Shown: positions 25,293-34,173 of the stretch, in pieces
How positions within the stretch are numbered: the stretch's first letter is position 1
Layout: the number at the start of each line of letters is the position of its first letter
From: Desulfallas thermosapovorans DSM 6562
GTDB lineage: Bacteria; Bacillota; Desulfotomaculia; Desulfotomaculales; Desulfallaceae
Length of the DNA: 64,000 nt
Direction of reading: 5' to 3'
Assembly (NCBI RefSeq): GCF_008124625.1
Contig: NZ_VNHM01000003.1
Span: 124,001-188,000 of the forward strand
The notes under the pieces: generated by a model
Databases searched by the model: none
The model's input: the letters and a program-made list of their open reading frames with translations, nothing else
Told to the model about the DNA's origin: nothing
Translations under genes and position numbers: made by a program

Positions 25293-25319
25293 ATAACCCT
25301 CTCCTAAAAAAGAGAGGGT
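25293..25319 (-). terminator. Hairpin after the Gly/Pro-rich gene
   Basis: An 8-bp stem ACCCTCTC / GAGAGGGT with an A-rich loop lies 26 bp beyond the stop codon; the T tract after it is short. Confidence 0.5.
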
Positions 25320-25344
25320 ACCAGGAATAGCTGTATAGGATTGT

Positions 25345-25644
25345 TTACCTGGGAACGGAAACAGCTGTTAAGGCATGCATGGGTATTAACACAGAATCGT
25401 TGGTATTATTAACTGTCCGGTGCACCTCAATGTAATTGGAACCCACACCATGCAGCATACCCGTCACCGGGGTGGAAGCATCGCCCACATAGGCGGTAAC
25501 GTTCCTTCCCACCGATTTGTGCAATCGTTCCATCAGGGTCATACCATGCCCGGGGCTGTAGGATCCCCCCATCCCGCCGCCGGGCGGATACCCGGGCGAA
25601 TACCCACCGGGAGGATACCCGGCTCCTTGTGTATCAGCCATCAT
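25345..25644 (-). CDS. Gly/Pro-rich protein with DUF2642-like (LSm-type) domain
   Basis: A 99-aa protein in two parts. The first 33 residues are low complexity with repeated YPPGG and YSPG units, typical of surface or coat proteins. Residues 36-99 (LMERLHKSVGRNVTAYVGDA, then GMLHGVGSNYIEVHR and VLIPMHALTAVSVP) look like the small beta-barrel found in DUF2642/YuzF-type spore proteins. The start is ATG-ATG behind AGGAGGCGATA. It follows ctc by 63 bp on the same strand. A spore-surface role is inference from domain and composition only. Confidence 0.65.
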   Translation of the reverse strand: MMADTQGAGYPPGGYSPGYPPGGGMGGSYSPGHGMTLMERLHKSVGRNVTAYVGDASTPVTGMLHGVGSNYIEVHRTVNNTNDSVLIPMHALTAVSVPR

Positions 25645-25707
25645 TATCGCCTCCTAATACATTGCATATCCCAAAATATGCAATACCAGGGGCAATTGTG
25701 CATCTTT

Positions 25708-26337
25708 TTAGGCCGGTGTTTCATCCCCGGCCGTGCCGGCCTCACCCTCCCCGGCCTCGGCTTCAATATCCGGTGATTCCTCGACTCCCTGGGCAACCAC
25801 TGTTAACACTGTAGCGCCAGGCTCGTCCAAAACTTCCACCTTGTCCGGAACGGCGATATCCCGCACGGCTATGGTATCCCCCACCGACAAACCCTCTATG
25901 TTAACGGTAATTTCTTTGGGAATATCAACAGGCAAACAGGATACTTGCAATTCCCGCAGGGCAAATTGTGCAATACCATCGCCAACCTCACCGGTGAATT
26001 TAAGCGGTACCGTCATATCAATTTTATTATCAAGGGAAATCTGGTGCAGGTCCACACTGATCAAATCATGCTGAATGATACCGTACTGCGCGTCCTTGAT
26101 TAACACTTTGTACTGCTTTTCTTTCTCCAGCCCCGACCCCTTGATGGTCAAGTCAATAATCGCATTGGGATTGCTGGATAAAATTTTTTGCAGCGGCTTT
26201 AATTCCACTTCCACCGGGATACTACCCACCGCTTTGCCATAAACCACACCGGGTATCATGCCCCGGCGGGCCAGTTCTTTACGATAGCTTTTACCCTTTC
26301 GCTGCCTTACGTTAACTTGCAAATTAACATTTGACAT
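25708..26337 (-). CDS. rplY: 50S ribosomal protein L25, general stress protein Ctc
   Basis: A 209-aa Ctc-form L25 that binds 5S rRNA. The N-terminal L25 domain (SNVNLQVNVRQRKGKSYRKE, LARRGMIPGVVYGK, HDLISVDLHQIS) is followed by the TL5/Ctc C-terminal beta domain (DKIDMTVPLKFTGE-like, ELQVSCLPVDIPKEITVNIE). It ends in an acidic, Glu/Ala-rich tail (EAEAGEGEAGTAGDE). The ATG follows AAGGGGGTTTAAAA. Its place between prs and pth is as in B. subtilis, though with a PRC-barrel gene inserted on the opposite strand. Confidence 0.95.
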   Translation of the reverse strand: MSNVNLQVNVRQRKGKSYRKELARRGMIPGVVYGKAVGSIPVEVELKPLQKILSSNPNAIIDLTIKGSGLEKEKQYKVLIKDAQYGIIQHDLISVDLHQISLDNKIDMTVPLKFTGEVGDGIAQFALRELQVSCLPVDIPKEITVNIEGLSVGDTIAVRDIAVPDKVEVLDEPGATVLTVVAQGVEESPDIEAEAGEGEAGTAGDETPA

Positions 26338-26444
26338 TTTTAAACCCCCTTAAGGATAATATTCCCTTTTAAAGGTTATATCATGCCCGCCAGCAACATA
26401 ACATTAAGTAGAATATTGAAAGGCGCACAGGGGGTGTGTTAATA

Positions 26445-27206
26445 TTGCGCAAAAGTAAACAATTTATTTCCATGCCGGTAATAAGCCTGGAAGAAGGCCG
26501 GCAAATCGGCACCGTTAAAGGGCTGGTGGTTGATCCCGGGTTAAAAAGGGTGGCCGCCCTGATCATAGAACAAAAGGGATGGTTTAACGATCAGAAGTTT
26601 ATCCCCTACAGCAATGTACATAGTGTCGGTGAAGACGCAGTCACGATAAAACACGGCACTATGGTACAAAAGGGCGGTAACCTGCCGGAAATAATCAGCC
26701 TGGCCAAAAACAAAGTCAAAATAAGCGGTGCCCGCATGGTAACCGAGAGCGGCACTGTGCTTGGCGAGGCTGATGATTACTATGTCAACCTTGCTTCGGG
26801 TGAAATGATCGGCCTGGAATTCAGCGGCAGTTTTATAAATGGCCTGTTTAGCGGCAAAGCCTTTTTAGATATAAATCATGTCCTTACCATCGGGAAGGAT
26901 ATGGTGGTTTGCTCCGATAAGTCCCCGGAAGAAGCAGTCAAACTTGACGGGGGTCTGCAGGAAAGATTGCGCAGCGTAAAGGATTCCACCAGTCACCTGT
27001 GGGAGTCAACTTTACAAAAAACCCGGGAACTGGGCTCCAACGTGAACAACTCCATCACCAGAATAAAACGCAGTAAAAAAGAAAACGAAACCCCGAAACC
27101 TCCGGTAAAGGAATCAATACCCCGGTCCGGTGAGCAAACGGAGCCATTGGGGCAAAAGCCACCGGAAGGGCAGGCAACACCGGAAAACAAGCCCCGCATT
27201 GATTAA
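26445..27206 (+). CDS. PRC-barrel domain protein
   Basis: About 253 aa with two PRC-barrel modules. The first spans roughly residues 5-75 (ISMPVISLEEGRQIGTVKGL, VVDPGLKRVAALII), the second roughly 85-160 (ISGARMVTESGTVLGEADDY, IGLEFSG). A helical linker follows (LQERLRSVKDSTSHLWESTL), and then a charged, proline-rich tail. PRC barrels occur in RimM and photosynthetic reaction centre H subunits and act as protein- or RNA-binding modules. I prefer the TTG at 26445, eight bases after GGGGTG, over the GTG at 26436. The function is unknown. It is divergent from ctc. Confidence 0.85.
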   Translation: MRKSKQFISMPVISLEEGRQIGTVKGLVVDPGLKRVAALIIEQKGWFNDQKFIPYSNVHSVGEDAVTIKHGTMVQKGGNLPEIISLAKNKVKISGARMVTESGTVLGEADDYYVNLASGEMIGLEFSGSFINGLFSGKAFLDINHVLTIGKDMVVCSDKSPEEAVKLDGGLQERLRSVKDSTSHLWESTLQKTRELGSNVNNSITRIKRSKKENETPKPPVKESIPRSGEQTEPLGQKPPEGQATPENKPRID

Positions 27207-27265
27207 GCGGCCGCATAAGAGAGCCTCCGCAGGCCGGCCCATAATCCATAAGTAAAAGTGGAAAC

Positions 27266-27290
27266 GCCCCGCCTCAGCGGGGCTTGTTTT
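27266..27290 (+). terminator. Terminator shared by the PRC-barrel gene and prs
   Basis: The stem GCCCCGC / GCGGGGC with a short loop is followed by TTGTTTT on the plus strand and touches the prs stop codon, so it may act in both directions. Confidence 0.7.
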
Positions 27291-28233
27291 AGTCGAAAAG
27301 TTTACTTACCGACAAATCTTCATGAATGCGGATAATGGCTTCTCCCAAAAGGGGTGCCACCGAAAGTATTTTAATCTTATCGATCACTTTACTCTCGGGC
27401 AGAGGAATGGTATTGGTCACCAGCACTTCCCGAATGGGCGCACCGGCCAGTCGTTCCACTGCGGGGCCGCTGAGCACGGGGTGGGTGCAGCAAACAAAAA
27501 TATCCCCGGCCCCCCATTTTTTAAGGGCGGCTGCCGCCTGGGTGATGGTACCGGCCGTATCTATGATATCATCAATCATAATGACATTTTTACCGCTAAT
27601 ATCACCGATAATATTCATAATTTCCGCCACATTGGGTTCCGGGCGTCTCTTATCAATAATGGCGATGGGGGCACCAATTCTCTCCGCCAAATCACGGGCC
27701 CGCTGCACGCCGCCCAAATCCGGACTCACCACCACCACATTATCTACTTTCCGCTGCATAAAATACTGGGCCAATAGCGGCACGCCGGGCAGGTGGTCCA
27801 CCGGTATATCAAAAAAACCCTGGATCTGCCCGGCGTGTAAATCCATGGTAATAACCCGGCGGGCACCGCTGGCGGTAATTAAATTAGCCACCAGCTTGGC
27901 GGTGATGGGGTCCCGGGCCCTGGCTTTGCGATCCTGCCGGGCATACCCGTAATAGGGGGTTACCGCTGTAATTCTGCGGGCCGACGCCCGACGCACGGCG
28001 TCCACCATCACCAGCAGTTCCATCAAATGCTCGTTTACCGGTTCACAGGTGGGTTGAATAATAAAAACATCCGCGCCCCGCACACTTTCATTTATTTTGA
28101 CCTGTATCTCCCCGTCACTAAAGCGGGTAACCTTGGCGGCTCCCACGGAAACGCCTAAATAATGGGCAATTTCCTCCGCCAGGGCGGCATTGGCGTTTCC
28201 TGTAAATATTTTCAGCCGTTGTCGGGATGACAT
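27289..28233 (-). CDS. prs: Ribose-phosphate pyrophosphokinase
   Basis: A 314-aa PRPP synthase, which makes phosphoribosyl pyrophosphate from ribose 5-phosphate and ATP for purine, pyrimidine, His and Trp synthesis. The signatures are [20 protein letters not shown], the PPi loop region [18 protein letters not shown], the flexible-loop and PRPP motif [18 protein letters not shown], and [17 protein letters not shown]. The ATG follows GGAGGT. It lies 28 bp downstream of glmU on the same strand, the universal Firmicutes pairing. Confidence 0.98.
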   Translation of the reverse strand: MSSRQRLKIFTGNANAALAEEIAHYLGVSVGAAKVTRFSDGEIQVKINESVRGADVFIIQPTCEPVNEHLMELLVMVDAVRRASARRITAVTPYYGYARQDRKARARDPITAKLVANLITASGARRVITMDLHAGQIQGFFDIPVDHLPGVPLLAQYFMQRKVDNVVVVSPDLGGVQRARDLAERIGAPIAIIDKRRPEPNVAEIMNIIGDISGKNVIMIDDIIDTAGTITQAAAALKKWGAGDIFVCCTHPVLSGPAVERLAGAPIREVLVTNTIPLPESKVIDKIKILSVAPLLGEAIIRIHEDLSVSKLFD

Positions 28234-28261
28234 CTTGCGCGTACCTCCAAAAAATTATTGG

Positions 28262-29638
28262 TCACTCTTTTACAGTTGCTTTTTTTCTTTGGGCCCAGCC
28301 TTCAATGTTTTTCTGCCTGTCCCTGGCCACGCCCAGCGCGCCGGGCGGCACATCCCTGGTGATGGTGGAACCCGCTCCGGTTACAGCCCCGTCACCAACT
28401 TCCACCGGAGCCACCAGGTTGGTGTTACTACCGATAAAGGCACCGGCACCAATGATGGTGCGGGATTTCTTTACACCGTCGTAGTTACAGGTAATGGTGC
28501 CGGCGCCGATGTTTGTCTTCGGCCCCACTTCGGCATCCCCGACATAGCTCAGATGCGGCACCTTACTGCCTTCACCCAGGTGGGTATTCTTCAATTCCAC
28601 AAAGTCACCCACCTTGGCATTTTTTTCCAGCACGCAATTCGGGCGGATATAGGCAAAGGGACCAATGTTGCACCCATCTTCCACCCGGCTTTCGGAAATT
28701 ACCGAATTTTGCACCTTGACCCGGCACCCCAGGGTTACATCAATCAACCGGGATGAAGGCCCTATAACACAATTCTCGCCAATTTTCGATTTTCCTTCAA
28801 TGAAGGTGAACGGGTAAATGATTGAATCCGCTCCAATATGTACAGTATCGTCAATGAAGGTTGATGCGGGATCAACAATTGTTACCCCCGACATCATCAG
28901 CCTATCCAAAATGCGCCGGCGTAAAACACTTTCCACCAGGGCCAGCTGGCACCGGTCATTTATACCTGTAACCTCCGAGGCGTCACCGGCGATAACAGCA
29001 CCCACGGGTTTGCCCCGGGCAATATAATACTCAATGATATCGGTGAGATAGTATTCTCCCTGGGCATTATCAGGGCGAATTTCCGACAGTGCCTCAAACA
29101 ACCCCCCGGCTTTGAAGCAATATACCCCTGTATTGATCTCCGTCACAGCCAGTTCACCGGGGGTGGCGTCCTTTTGCTCCACAATTTTCATAATACCGCC
29201 GGTGGTGTTGCGAATAATCCGGCCATACCCGGTGGGATCCGGTAAAACTGCTGTCAGCACAGTGGCGGCGAATCCACAGCGGCTATGCTCGGCTTGTAAT
29301 TGTAAAAGGGTTTGGGACTTCAAGAGCGGCGTGTCTCCACATACTACCAGTATATCACCGTCAAATCCTTTAAGGACCTGGCGGCATTGCAGCAACGCGT
29401 GGGCCGTACCCAATTGCTCGGCCTGGTAGACCGTTTCCGTTTTATCACGGACCGACTCCGCCACCAGCTCACCCTGGTGCCCCACCACCAAAACAGTTTT
29501 TTGGGCACCGGTTTGTTGCACCGCCAGCAGCACATGCTCCAACATGGTCCGCCCGCATACCCGGTGCAGCACTTTGGGTAAGCTCGATTTCATCCGGGTT
29601 CCCTTACCCGCCGCCAGTATTACCGCCGCTAATCCCAT
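28262..29638 (-). CDS. glmU: Bifunctional UDP-GlcNAc pyrophosphorylase / GlcN-1-P acetyltransferase
   Basis: A 458-aa enzyme making UDP-GlcNAc for peptidoglycan. The N-terminal Rossmann-type uridyltransferase has AAVILAAGKGTRMKSSLPKV and VVCGDTPLL. The C-terminal half is a left-handed beta helix of hexapeptide repeats (INIGAGTITCNYDG-type with TIIGAGAFIGSNTNLVAPV). The end ALGVARDRQKNIEGW is the family tail. The ATG follows GGGAGG. It is transcribed before prs and after spoVG, as in B. subtilis. Confidence 0.98.
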   Translation of the reverse strand: MGLAAVILAAGKGTRMKSSLPKVLHRVCGRTMLEHVLLAVQQTGAQKTVLVVGHQGELVAESVRDKTETVYQAEQLGTAHALLQCRQVLKGFDGDILVVCGDTPLLKSQTLLQLQAEHSRCGFAATVLTAVLPDPTGYGRIIRNTTGGIMKIVEQKDATPGELAVTEINTGVYCFKAGGLFEALSEIRPDNAQGEYYLTDIIEYYIARGKPVGAVIAGDASEVTGINDRCQLALVESVLRRRILDRLMMSGVTIVDPASTFIDDTVHIGADSIIYPFTFIEGKSKIGENCVIGPSSRLIDVTLGCRVKVQNSVISESRVEDGCNIGPFAYIRPNCVLEKNAKVGDFVELKNTHLGEGSKVPHLSYVGDAEVGPKTNIGAGTITCNYDGVKKSRTIIGAGAFIGSNTNLVAPVEVGDGAVTGAGSTITRDVPPGALGVARDRQKNIEGWAQRKKATVKE

Positions 29639-29764
29639 GTGGCAGAAAACCTCCCGTTGGTTAAATTATCATTACATATATTATGGCGCACGCTGTTTTA
29701 ATTCAACAAAAAATTGCTTTTCCCTTTCTCAATGACAAATTTTTGGCCGAACCGTGCGCACCAA

Positions 29765-29795
29765 ACTAAAAAAGAGAGCAATGCTCTCTTTTTAT
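29765..29795 (-). terminator. Terminator of spoVG
   Basis: A stem AGAGAGC / GCTCTCT is followed by TTTTTT on the minus strand, 22 bp after the spoVG stop codon. Confidence 0.85.
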
Positions 29796-29816
29796 TATTT
29801 TATAGCTCCAAGTAAA

Positions 29817-30071
29817 TTATATCGCCTCGCTATAGGCTTTAAGTACCGCGTCTTGGATTATTTCCCGGGCAAAGGTATTGATGGGGTGAGCTATATCTCT
29901 AAATTCACCACCGGGTGTTTTACGGCTGGGCATGGCCACAAACAACCCATTTTGTCCTTCCACCACTTTGACATCGTGGATGACAAACATATCATCCAAT
30001 GTTACCGAAACAATAGCTTTCATTTTTCCTTCGGTTAACACTTTGCGCACCCGAACATCGGTAACGTTCAT
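29817..30071 (-). CDS. spoVG: Septation/RNA-binding regulator SpoVG
   Basis: An 84-aa protein, [20 protein letters not shown] and onward, matching SpoVG throughout, including [16 protein letters not shown]-like and [20 protein letters not shown]. SpoVG influences asymmetric septation and cortex formation and acts as an RNA- or DNA-binding regulator in several Firmicutes. The ATG follows GGAAGGTGGTGATTTT. A candidate sigma-H-like promoter (GGATTT, 13 bp, GAAAG) lies at about 30121-30148 on the minus strand; spoVG is a classic sigma-H gene in B. subtilis. The match to consensus is only partial. Confidence 0.97.
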   Translation of the reverse strand: MNVTDVRVRKVLTEGKMKAIVSVTLDDMFVIHDVKVVEGQNGLFVAMPSRKTPGGEFRDIAHPINTFAREIIQDAVLKAYSEAI

Positions 30072-30199
30072 AAAATCACCACCTTCCGGTTAACCATTTA
30101 TGCCAGTGTTTATCATAAATCTTTCTACAAATAGATAAAAATCCCTGCCAATTTACATACCCTTTAGAAAATTTAATTAAGATTTTGTACATAAACCTA

Positions 30200-30233
30200 A
30201 CATCCCCGGTAGTTATAAACATACCGGGGATGT
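30200..30233 (-). terminator. Hairpin after the nucleotidyltransferase gene
   Basis: A 12-bp perfect stem ACATCCCCGGTA / TACCGGGGATGT lies five bases beyond the stop codon; the T tract after it is weak. Confidence 0.6.
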
Positions 30234-30237
30234 TATA

Positions 30238-30996
30238 TCAAGCCAATTCCAATTGTTTATTCACCAACTCCAGGTCACTGGGTTTATCCACATCCACCCC
30301 AACTTCGGGGTACAAGCTGATCACTACCTGACCCTTGATGCCAAGCAAGCGGGAAACCTTCTTCTGCGCCTCCTGCAACGAGATATTTTTCATTAAAAAC
30401 TTAATTAAAAACAACAGTCCCACCAACCGGCACAGTTTTAACGGGCTTTTTCGAGCATCCACCAGTTTTTGTCCCCGGGGCAGACATTCTTCCACAACAC
30501 CGGGATTAAACAAAAAAATATTACCGCCGGTATAAACCCCTTCTTTTAATTGCACATAGGTACGCTTGCTGGTGGTATATATTTTCTCCACCACTTCCCG
30601 GGGCACCACCGGGTAGTAAAGATCGGCCTGCCTGTCACCACAAAGGTCAATGAAGTTTTCGATGGCCCGGGTGGTAATCAAGGGTATATCCGAAGTAAGC
30701 AGTAGAACCCTTTTGGCACCGGGAAGCCCGCCCAGGCCCCGCAGCACGTTATCGGTCAAATTGCCGACATGCTCCACCAGCACTTCCCGCCCACCGCCAT
30801 TAAAGCGCTCCGCCAGTTCCCTCCGGGGACCCACGATGGCTATCCGGTCAATACGGTCACATTTTTTAAGCGCATCCACCACGTATTCCACCATCAATTT
30901 ACCCTTAATATCAATCATCGCTTCATACCTGGCGGAACTGCACTCCTTCAAGGGACCGTCATTGGGACTGCCGGCCAGCACTAAAGCATCAATCAC
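30238..30996 (-). CDS. MobA-like NTP transferase domain protein
   Basis: A 252-aa GT-A-fold nucleotidyltransferase-type protein: MIDALVLAGSPNDGPLKECS opens the fold, KLMVEYVVDALKK follows, and VLLLTSDIPLITTRAIENFI carries the metal-binding aspartate region. It resembles MobA/GlmU N-domains, but the nucleotide and acceptor are unknown. The first 46 codons of the longer open frame are read-through of the GntR gene in another frame. The real start is a GTG (30996) with GGAGG upstream, overlapping the GntR stop by eight bases, which suggests translational coupling. It stands where Bacillus has purR and yabJ. Confidence 0.8.
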   Translation of the reverse strand: MIDALVLAGSPNDGPLKECSSARYEAMIDIKGKLMVEYVVDALKKCDRIDRIAIVGPRRELAERFNGGGREVLVEHVGNLTDNVLRGLGGLPGAKRVLLLTSDIPLITTRAIENFIDLCGDRQADLYYPVVPREVVEKIYTTSKRTYVQLKEGVYTGGNIFLFNPGVVEECLPRGQKLVDARKSPLKLCRLVGLLFLIKFLMKNISLQEAQKKVSRLLGIKGQVVISLYPEVGVDVDKPSDLELVNKQLELA

Positions 30997-31675
30997 CTTT
31001 TTTTTCCTCCCCCATGGCGTTAAGGAAAATTTGTTCAGCAGTTTCAATGTGCTCACGGGCCAGGTTGTTAGCCAATTCCACATTACGATCACTAATGGCT
31101 TCAATAATGGCCTTGTGCTCGTCAACAGCATGTTTCAAGCGACCGGGCTGGGACAAGGAAGTGGTGCGAAAACGCTGAATCTGTTCTTTTAATAAGGTTA
31201 TAATTTGCACCAACCGCTGGTTACGGCTGGCTTTATATATTAAATTATGAAAATCCGTGTCCCGCTCCACTATGCTGTCTATCTGGCCGTCACTGGCTTC
31301 GTAAATCTGCAGCGAAGCACGCTCCATTTCTTCCAGTTCCTCCGGAGTGGCCCTTTCTGCAGCCAGGCCGGCGGCCAGAGCCTCCAGAGCGGCCCGCACT
31401 TCAAAAACATCCACTATATCTTTAACGGAAACCCCGGCCACATAGGCCCCCTTACGGGGCACCATAACCACAAAGCCTTCCAATTCCAGCTTTCTTATGG
31501 CTTCCCGCACCGGTGTGCGGCTGACGCCCATTTCCTCGGCCAGCTGAATCTCCATCAGCCGTTCTCCAGGCTCAAGACGACCCTGAATAATCGCTTCCCG
31601 CAAAGTTTCAAATACTATTTCCCGCAGGGGTTTATAATTATCCAGTTTGATAGGTATTAATCTCGGTTCGCTCAA
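30989..31675 (-). CDS. GntR-family transcriptional regulator (FCD type)
   Basis: A 228-aa regulator. The N-terminal winged helix-turn-helix (residues about 12-80) contains REIVFETLREAIIQGRLEPG, ERLMEIQLAEEMGVSRTPVR and EAIRKLELEGFV. The C-terminal all-helical FCD domain (90-220) shows EVRAALEALAAGLAAERAT and DTDFHNLIYKASRNQRLV with the histidine and aspartate of the usual metal site. FCD regulators bind small organic acids, often sugar acids or oxo acids. The ligand is unknown. It overlaps the following nucleotidyltransferase gene by eight bases, so the two likely act together. Confidence 0.92.
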   Translation of the reverse strand: MSEPRLIPIKLDNYKPLREIVFETLREAIIQGRLEPGERLMEIQLAEEMGVSRTPVREAIRKLELEGFVVMVPRKGAYVAGVSVKDIVDVFEVRAALEALAAGLAAERATPEELEEMERASLQIYEASDGQIDSIVERDTDFHNLIYKASRNQRLVQIITLLKEQIQRFRTTSLSQPGRLKHAVDEHKAIIEAISDRNVELANNLAREHIETAEQIFLNAMGEEKKGD

Positions 31676-31750
31676 ATTTCCCCCGCCCCCTTATCATTTG
31701 TTACTATATATTTTACCATTATTTCTTTTTCACCCGCAAGGTTTCACCAA

Positions 31751-32602
31751 TCAGGCCGGGGGAGTATATAATTTGGTCACCCACAGGCCAAAATTGCCAC
31801 CTCTGATTCTATCCGCCGCCTGCCGCGCCGTGGACAGGTTTTCGAATAACCCGAATACAGTGGGGCCGCTGCCACTCATTAAAACACCCAGAGCACCGGC
31901 CGCCGCCAGGACGCTTTTAATCTCGCCAATTTCCGGATGCATGGCCAGGGTAACCGCCTCCAGGCTATTGCCCAGGCGTGTCACCACACCGTTCACATCA
32001 CCGCTACGCACAGCCTGCAGCATGCCCTGCACATCCGGGTGCAGCGGGTCCTTGGTATCGTCGTACCGGTTATACACCAGGGCCGTACTCACCCCGAAGG
32101 GCGGCTTGGCCAGTACTACACCGAGGGGCGGTAAACCGGGCAAGGGCTCGACCCTTTCCCCCCGTCCCCGTACCAGGGCTGTGCCGCCCCGCAGGCAAAA
32201 GGGCACATCCGAGCCCACGGCGGCCCCTATTTCCTCCAGTTCACCACTTTGCATACCCAGGCCCCAAAAATTATTTAAACCACGCAAAACCGCGGCCGCA
32301 TCTGCCGATCCCCCCGCCAACCCGGCCGCCAGGGGTATACGTTTCACCAGTTTAATGCGTGCACCCCCGGTATAGCCCACCCGGCGGCGCAGCACATCCG
32401 CTGCCCGGAAGGCCAGGTTACACGGGCCGGTGGGTAACACGGCCCCCTCCACCACCAATTCTATCTCCCGGGCTTCCTTAATTTCCACGCTATCATGCAA
32501 CTCCAGAGTCTGCATAACCGTGGCCAGTTCATGATACCCGTCCGGCCTTGTACCCAGCACATCCAGTACCAAATTAATTTTTGCATAAGCGCCCGCCAGC
32601 AT
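31751..32602 (-). CDS. ispE: 4-diphosphocytidyl-2-C-methyl-D-erythritol kinase
   Basis: A 283-aa GHMP kinase of the MEP isoprenoid pathway, phosphorylating CDP-ME. It starts MLAGAYAKINLVLDVLGTRP. The ATP-binding signature is IPLAAGLAGGSADAAAVLRG, and the C-terminal motif is VLMSGSGPTVFGLF. Length is typical. The ATG follows GGTGATTTTAAT. As in B. subtilis it precedes the spoVG region, but here a GntR gene 75 bp downstream replaces purR. Confidence 0.96.
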   Translation of the reverse strand: MLAGAYAKINLVLDVLGTRPDGYHELATVMQTLELHDSVEIKEAREIELVVEGAVLPTGPCNLAFRAADVLRRRVGYTGGARIKLVKRIPLAAGLAGGSADAAAVLRGLNNFWGLGMQSGELEEIGAAVGSDVPFCLRGGTALVRGRGERVEPLPGLPPLGVVLAKPPFGVSTALVYNRYDDTKDPLHPDVQGMLQAVRSGDVNGVVTRLGNSLEAVTLAMHPEIGEIKSVLAAAGALGVLMSGSGPTVFGLFENLSTARQAADRIRGGNFGLWVTKLYTPPA

Positions 32603-32639
32603 ATTAAAATCACCGAATCCTTTACAAACAATTAACGTA

Positions 32640-32745
32640 TAACCCGTCTAACCGGGTGTAAGTCTCCCCTCTCTACAGGCGGGAGACTTACACCGACTGA
32701 GTCATGCATTTGCAGTTTATAAAATTCAGATAGAGTAAAAAAATC
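32640..32745 (-). repeat. Remnant repeat B, IS200/IS605-end-like (pairs with 1198-1300)
   Basis: On the minus strand this carries the same ATCTGAATTTTA and AACTGCAAATGCATGACT blocks as repeat A. An almost perfect hairpin follows (GGTGTAAGTCTCCC / GGGAGACTTACACC around a GTAGAG loop). A 65-aa minus-strand ORF (32632-32829) runs through it and ends in the shared LQMHD..GV.LPPVE peptide. This is the less decayed of the two copies. A weak GTATA / GGGACAAGTA promoter-like pair for the downstream plus-strand gene lies at 32774-32804. Confidence 0.6.
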
Positions 32746-32867
32746 TTCATTTGAATTATGAACTTGCTTCAAAGTATATCCAAAAAATGCCGGAGGGACA
32801 AGTACCCGCACCAAGACATTTTTGTCCAATACCCCTCATACATATAACATGAAAGGAGCGTGGTTTT

Positions 32868-33437
32868 TTGACACCTTCCATGTCCGAAACCGGTAAGCGC
32901 CTGTCCATCAACACGGTTACCCGCAAACTATATTACTACAGCGGGGAGCGGCTGGTCAAAGAATACCCCGTGGCGGTGGGTAAACCGTCCACACCCACTC
33001 CCCCGGGACAATATAAAATAAAAAACAAAATCTTAAACCCCGGTGGTGTACTGGGTACCCGCTGGATGGGTCTGACCATACCCGGCGGTAACTATGGCAT
33101 CCACGGCAACAACAACCCTTCATCCATCGGCCGGGCGGTGTCACTGGGCTGCATCCGCATGCACAACCACCATGTGGAAGAACTTTTCCCCCAAATCCCC
33201 ATCGGTACTCCGGTACATATTTACGGCCACACCGAACCAGACGCCATCCCGGCCGCAAGCCCCGGTAAAGGGGACACCGGCGCCGGAAGAAACGGGAAAA
33301 CATATACGGTCCGGCCCGGGGATACCCTGTGGGAAATAGCCCGATCATTTAATACAACCCTGGAAGCGATCATTGCGGCCAATGATTTGCCCGACCCCAA
33401 CCGGATAACTCCGGGACAAATCATTATTATTCCCTGA
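32868..33437 (+). CDS. L,D-transpeptidase (YkuD) with C-terminal LysM
   Basis: A 189-aa cell-wall enzyme. Residues about 8-125 form the YkuD domain: [36 protein letters not shown], and the catalytic motif [20 protein letters not shown] with its active-site Cys and His. A short linker leads to one LysM peptidoglycan-binding repeat ([28 protein letters not shown]). B. subtilis YkuD has the same parts in reverse order and is found in spores. No signal peptide is visible, which fits a mother-cell or spore protein. The TTG start follows GAAAGGAGCG. Confidence 0.92.
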   Translation: MTPSMSETGKRLSINTVTRKLYYYSGERLVKEYPVAVGKPSTPTPPGQYKIKNKILNPGGVLGTRWMGLTIPGGNYGIHGNNNPSSIGRAVSLGCIRMHNHHVEELFPQIPIGTPVHIYGHTEPDAIPAASPGKGDTGAGRNGKTYTVRPGDTLWEIARSFNTTLEAIIAANDLPDPNRITPGQIIIIP

Positions 33438-33453
33438 CCGGGAAGGTGATTAA

Positions 33454-34173
33454 TTGAATGATATATTGATCCATGCCCTCATCGCCGGGCTGGGCACCTG
33501 TCTGGGTGCGGCAATGGTCATGCTGTTGGGGCAAATGAAAGAATGGCTGCTGGCCTTTCTGCTGGGGCTGGCCTCGGGTGTGATGTCGGCAGTGGTCATG
33601 GCGGACCTGTTACCCACCTCCTTAACCCACGGCGGCCCGGGTATCTGTTTGCTGGGATTTGCCGGCGGCTTTCTAATGGTAACCGGCCTTGACCACTGGC
33701 TGGCCAAATTAATGCCCGGCCGGCAAACCAGCCAGGTTTACCTGCGCATGGGCTATTTGATCGCCCTGGGGATAGCCCTGCATGATTTGCCCGAAGGTAT
33801 TGCCATTGCCGCGGGCTACTCGGCGTCCGCGCAGCTGGGGCCGCTGCTGGCCCTGGCCATAGGGCTGCACAATATACCCGAGGGCATGGCCACCGCGGCC
33901 CCTTTAAGGGCCAGTGGCATGGGCGGCGGGCAGGTAATAGCCATCAACGCCATGATCAGCCTGGTAACTCCCCTGGGTACTCTGCTGGGTTTATGCCTGC
34001 TGCAAGCTGCGCCCGCCATAAATGCACTGCTTTTAGCCCTGGCCGCCGGGGCTATGATATTCATCGTTGCCGAGAAGCTGGTACCCGCCTCCCTGGGCAA
34101 CCACGGTATTTTTGCCCTGGGCGGAATGGCAGCGGGTTTTGTGTTCATGCTGCGGGTAAACTCACTTTTTTAG
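33454..34173 (+). CDS. ZIP-family metal transporter
   Basis: A 239-aa polytopic membrane protein with about eight hydrophobic segments. The two metal-binding ZIP motifs are ALGIALHDLPEGIAIAAGYS in TM4 and LALAIGLHNIPEGMATAAPL in TM5. It should import Zn2+, Fe2+ or Mn2+. The TTG start follows GGAAGGTGATTAA. It begins 16 bp after the L,D-transpeptidase stop, so the two are probably co-transcribed. It runs convergently into the DMT-family gene, overlapping it by 12 bases. The metal cannot be deduced. Confidence 0.92.
   Translation: MNDILIHALIAGLGTCLGAAMVMLLGQMKEWLLAFLLGLASGVMSAVVMADLLPTSLTHGGPGICLLGFAGGFLMVTGLDHWLAKLMPGRQTSQVYLRMGYLIALGIALHDLPEGIAIAAGYSASAQLGPLLALAIGLHNIPEGMATAAPLRASGMGGGQVIAINAMISLVTPLGTLLGLCLLQAAPAINALLLALAAGAMIFIVAEKLVPASLGNHGIFALGGMAAGFVFMLRVNSLF

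Noticed and set aside
30997-31131. N-terminal extension of the nucleotidyltransferase
   Set aside because: The extra codons are the GntR gene read in another frame; a ribosome site directly precedes the GTG at 30996.
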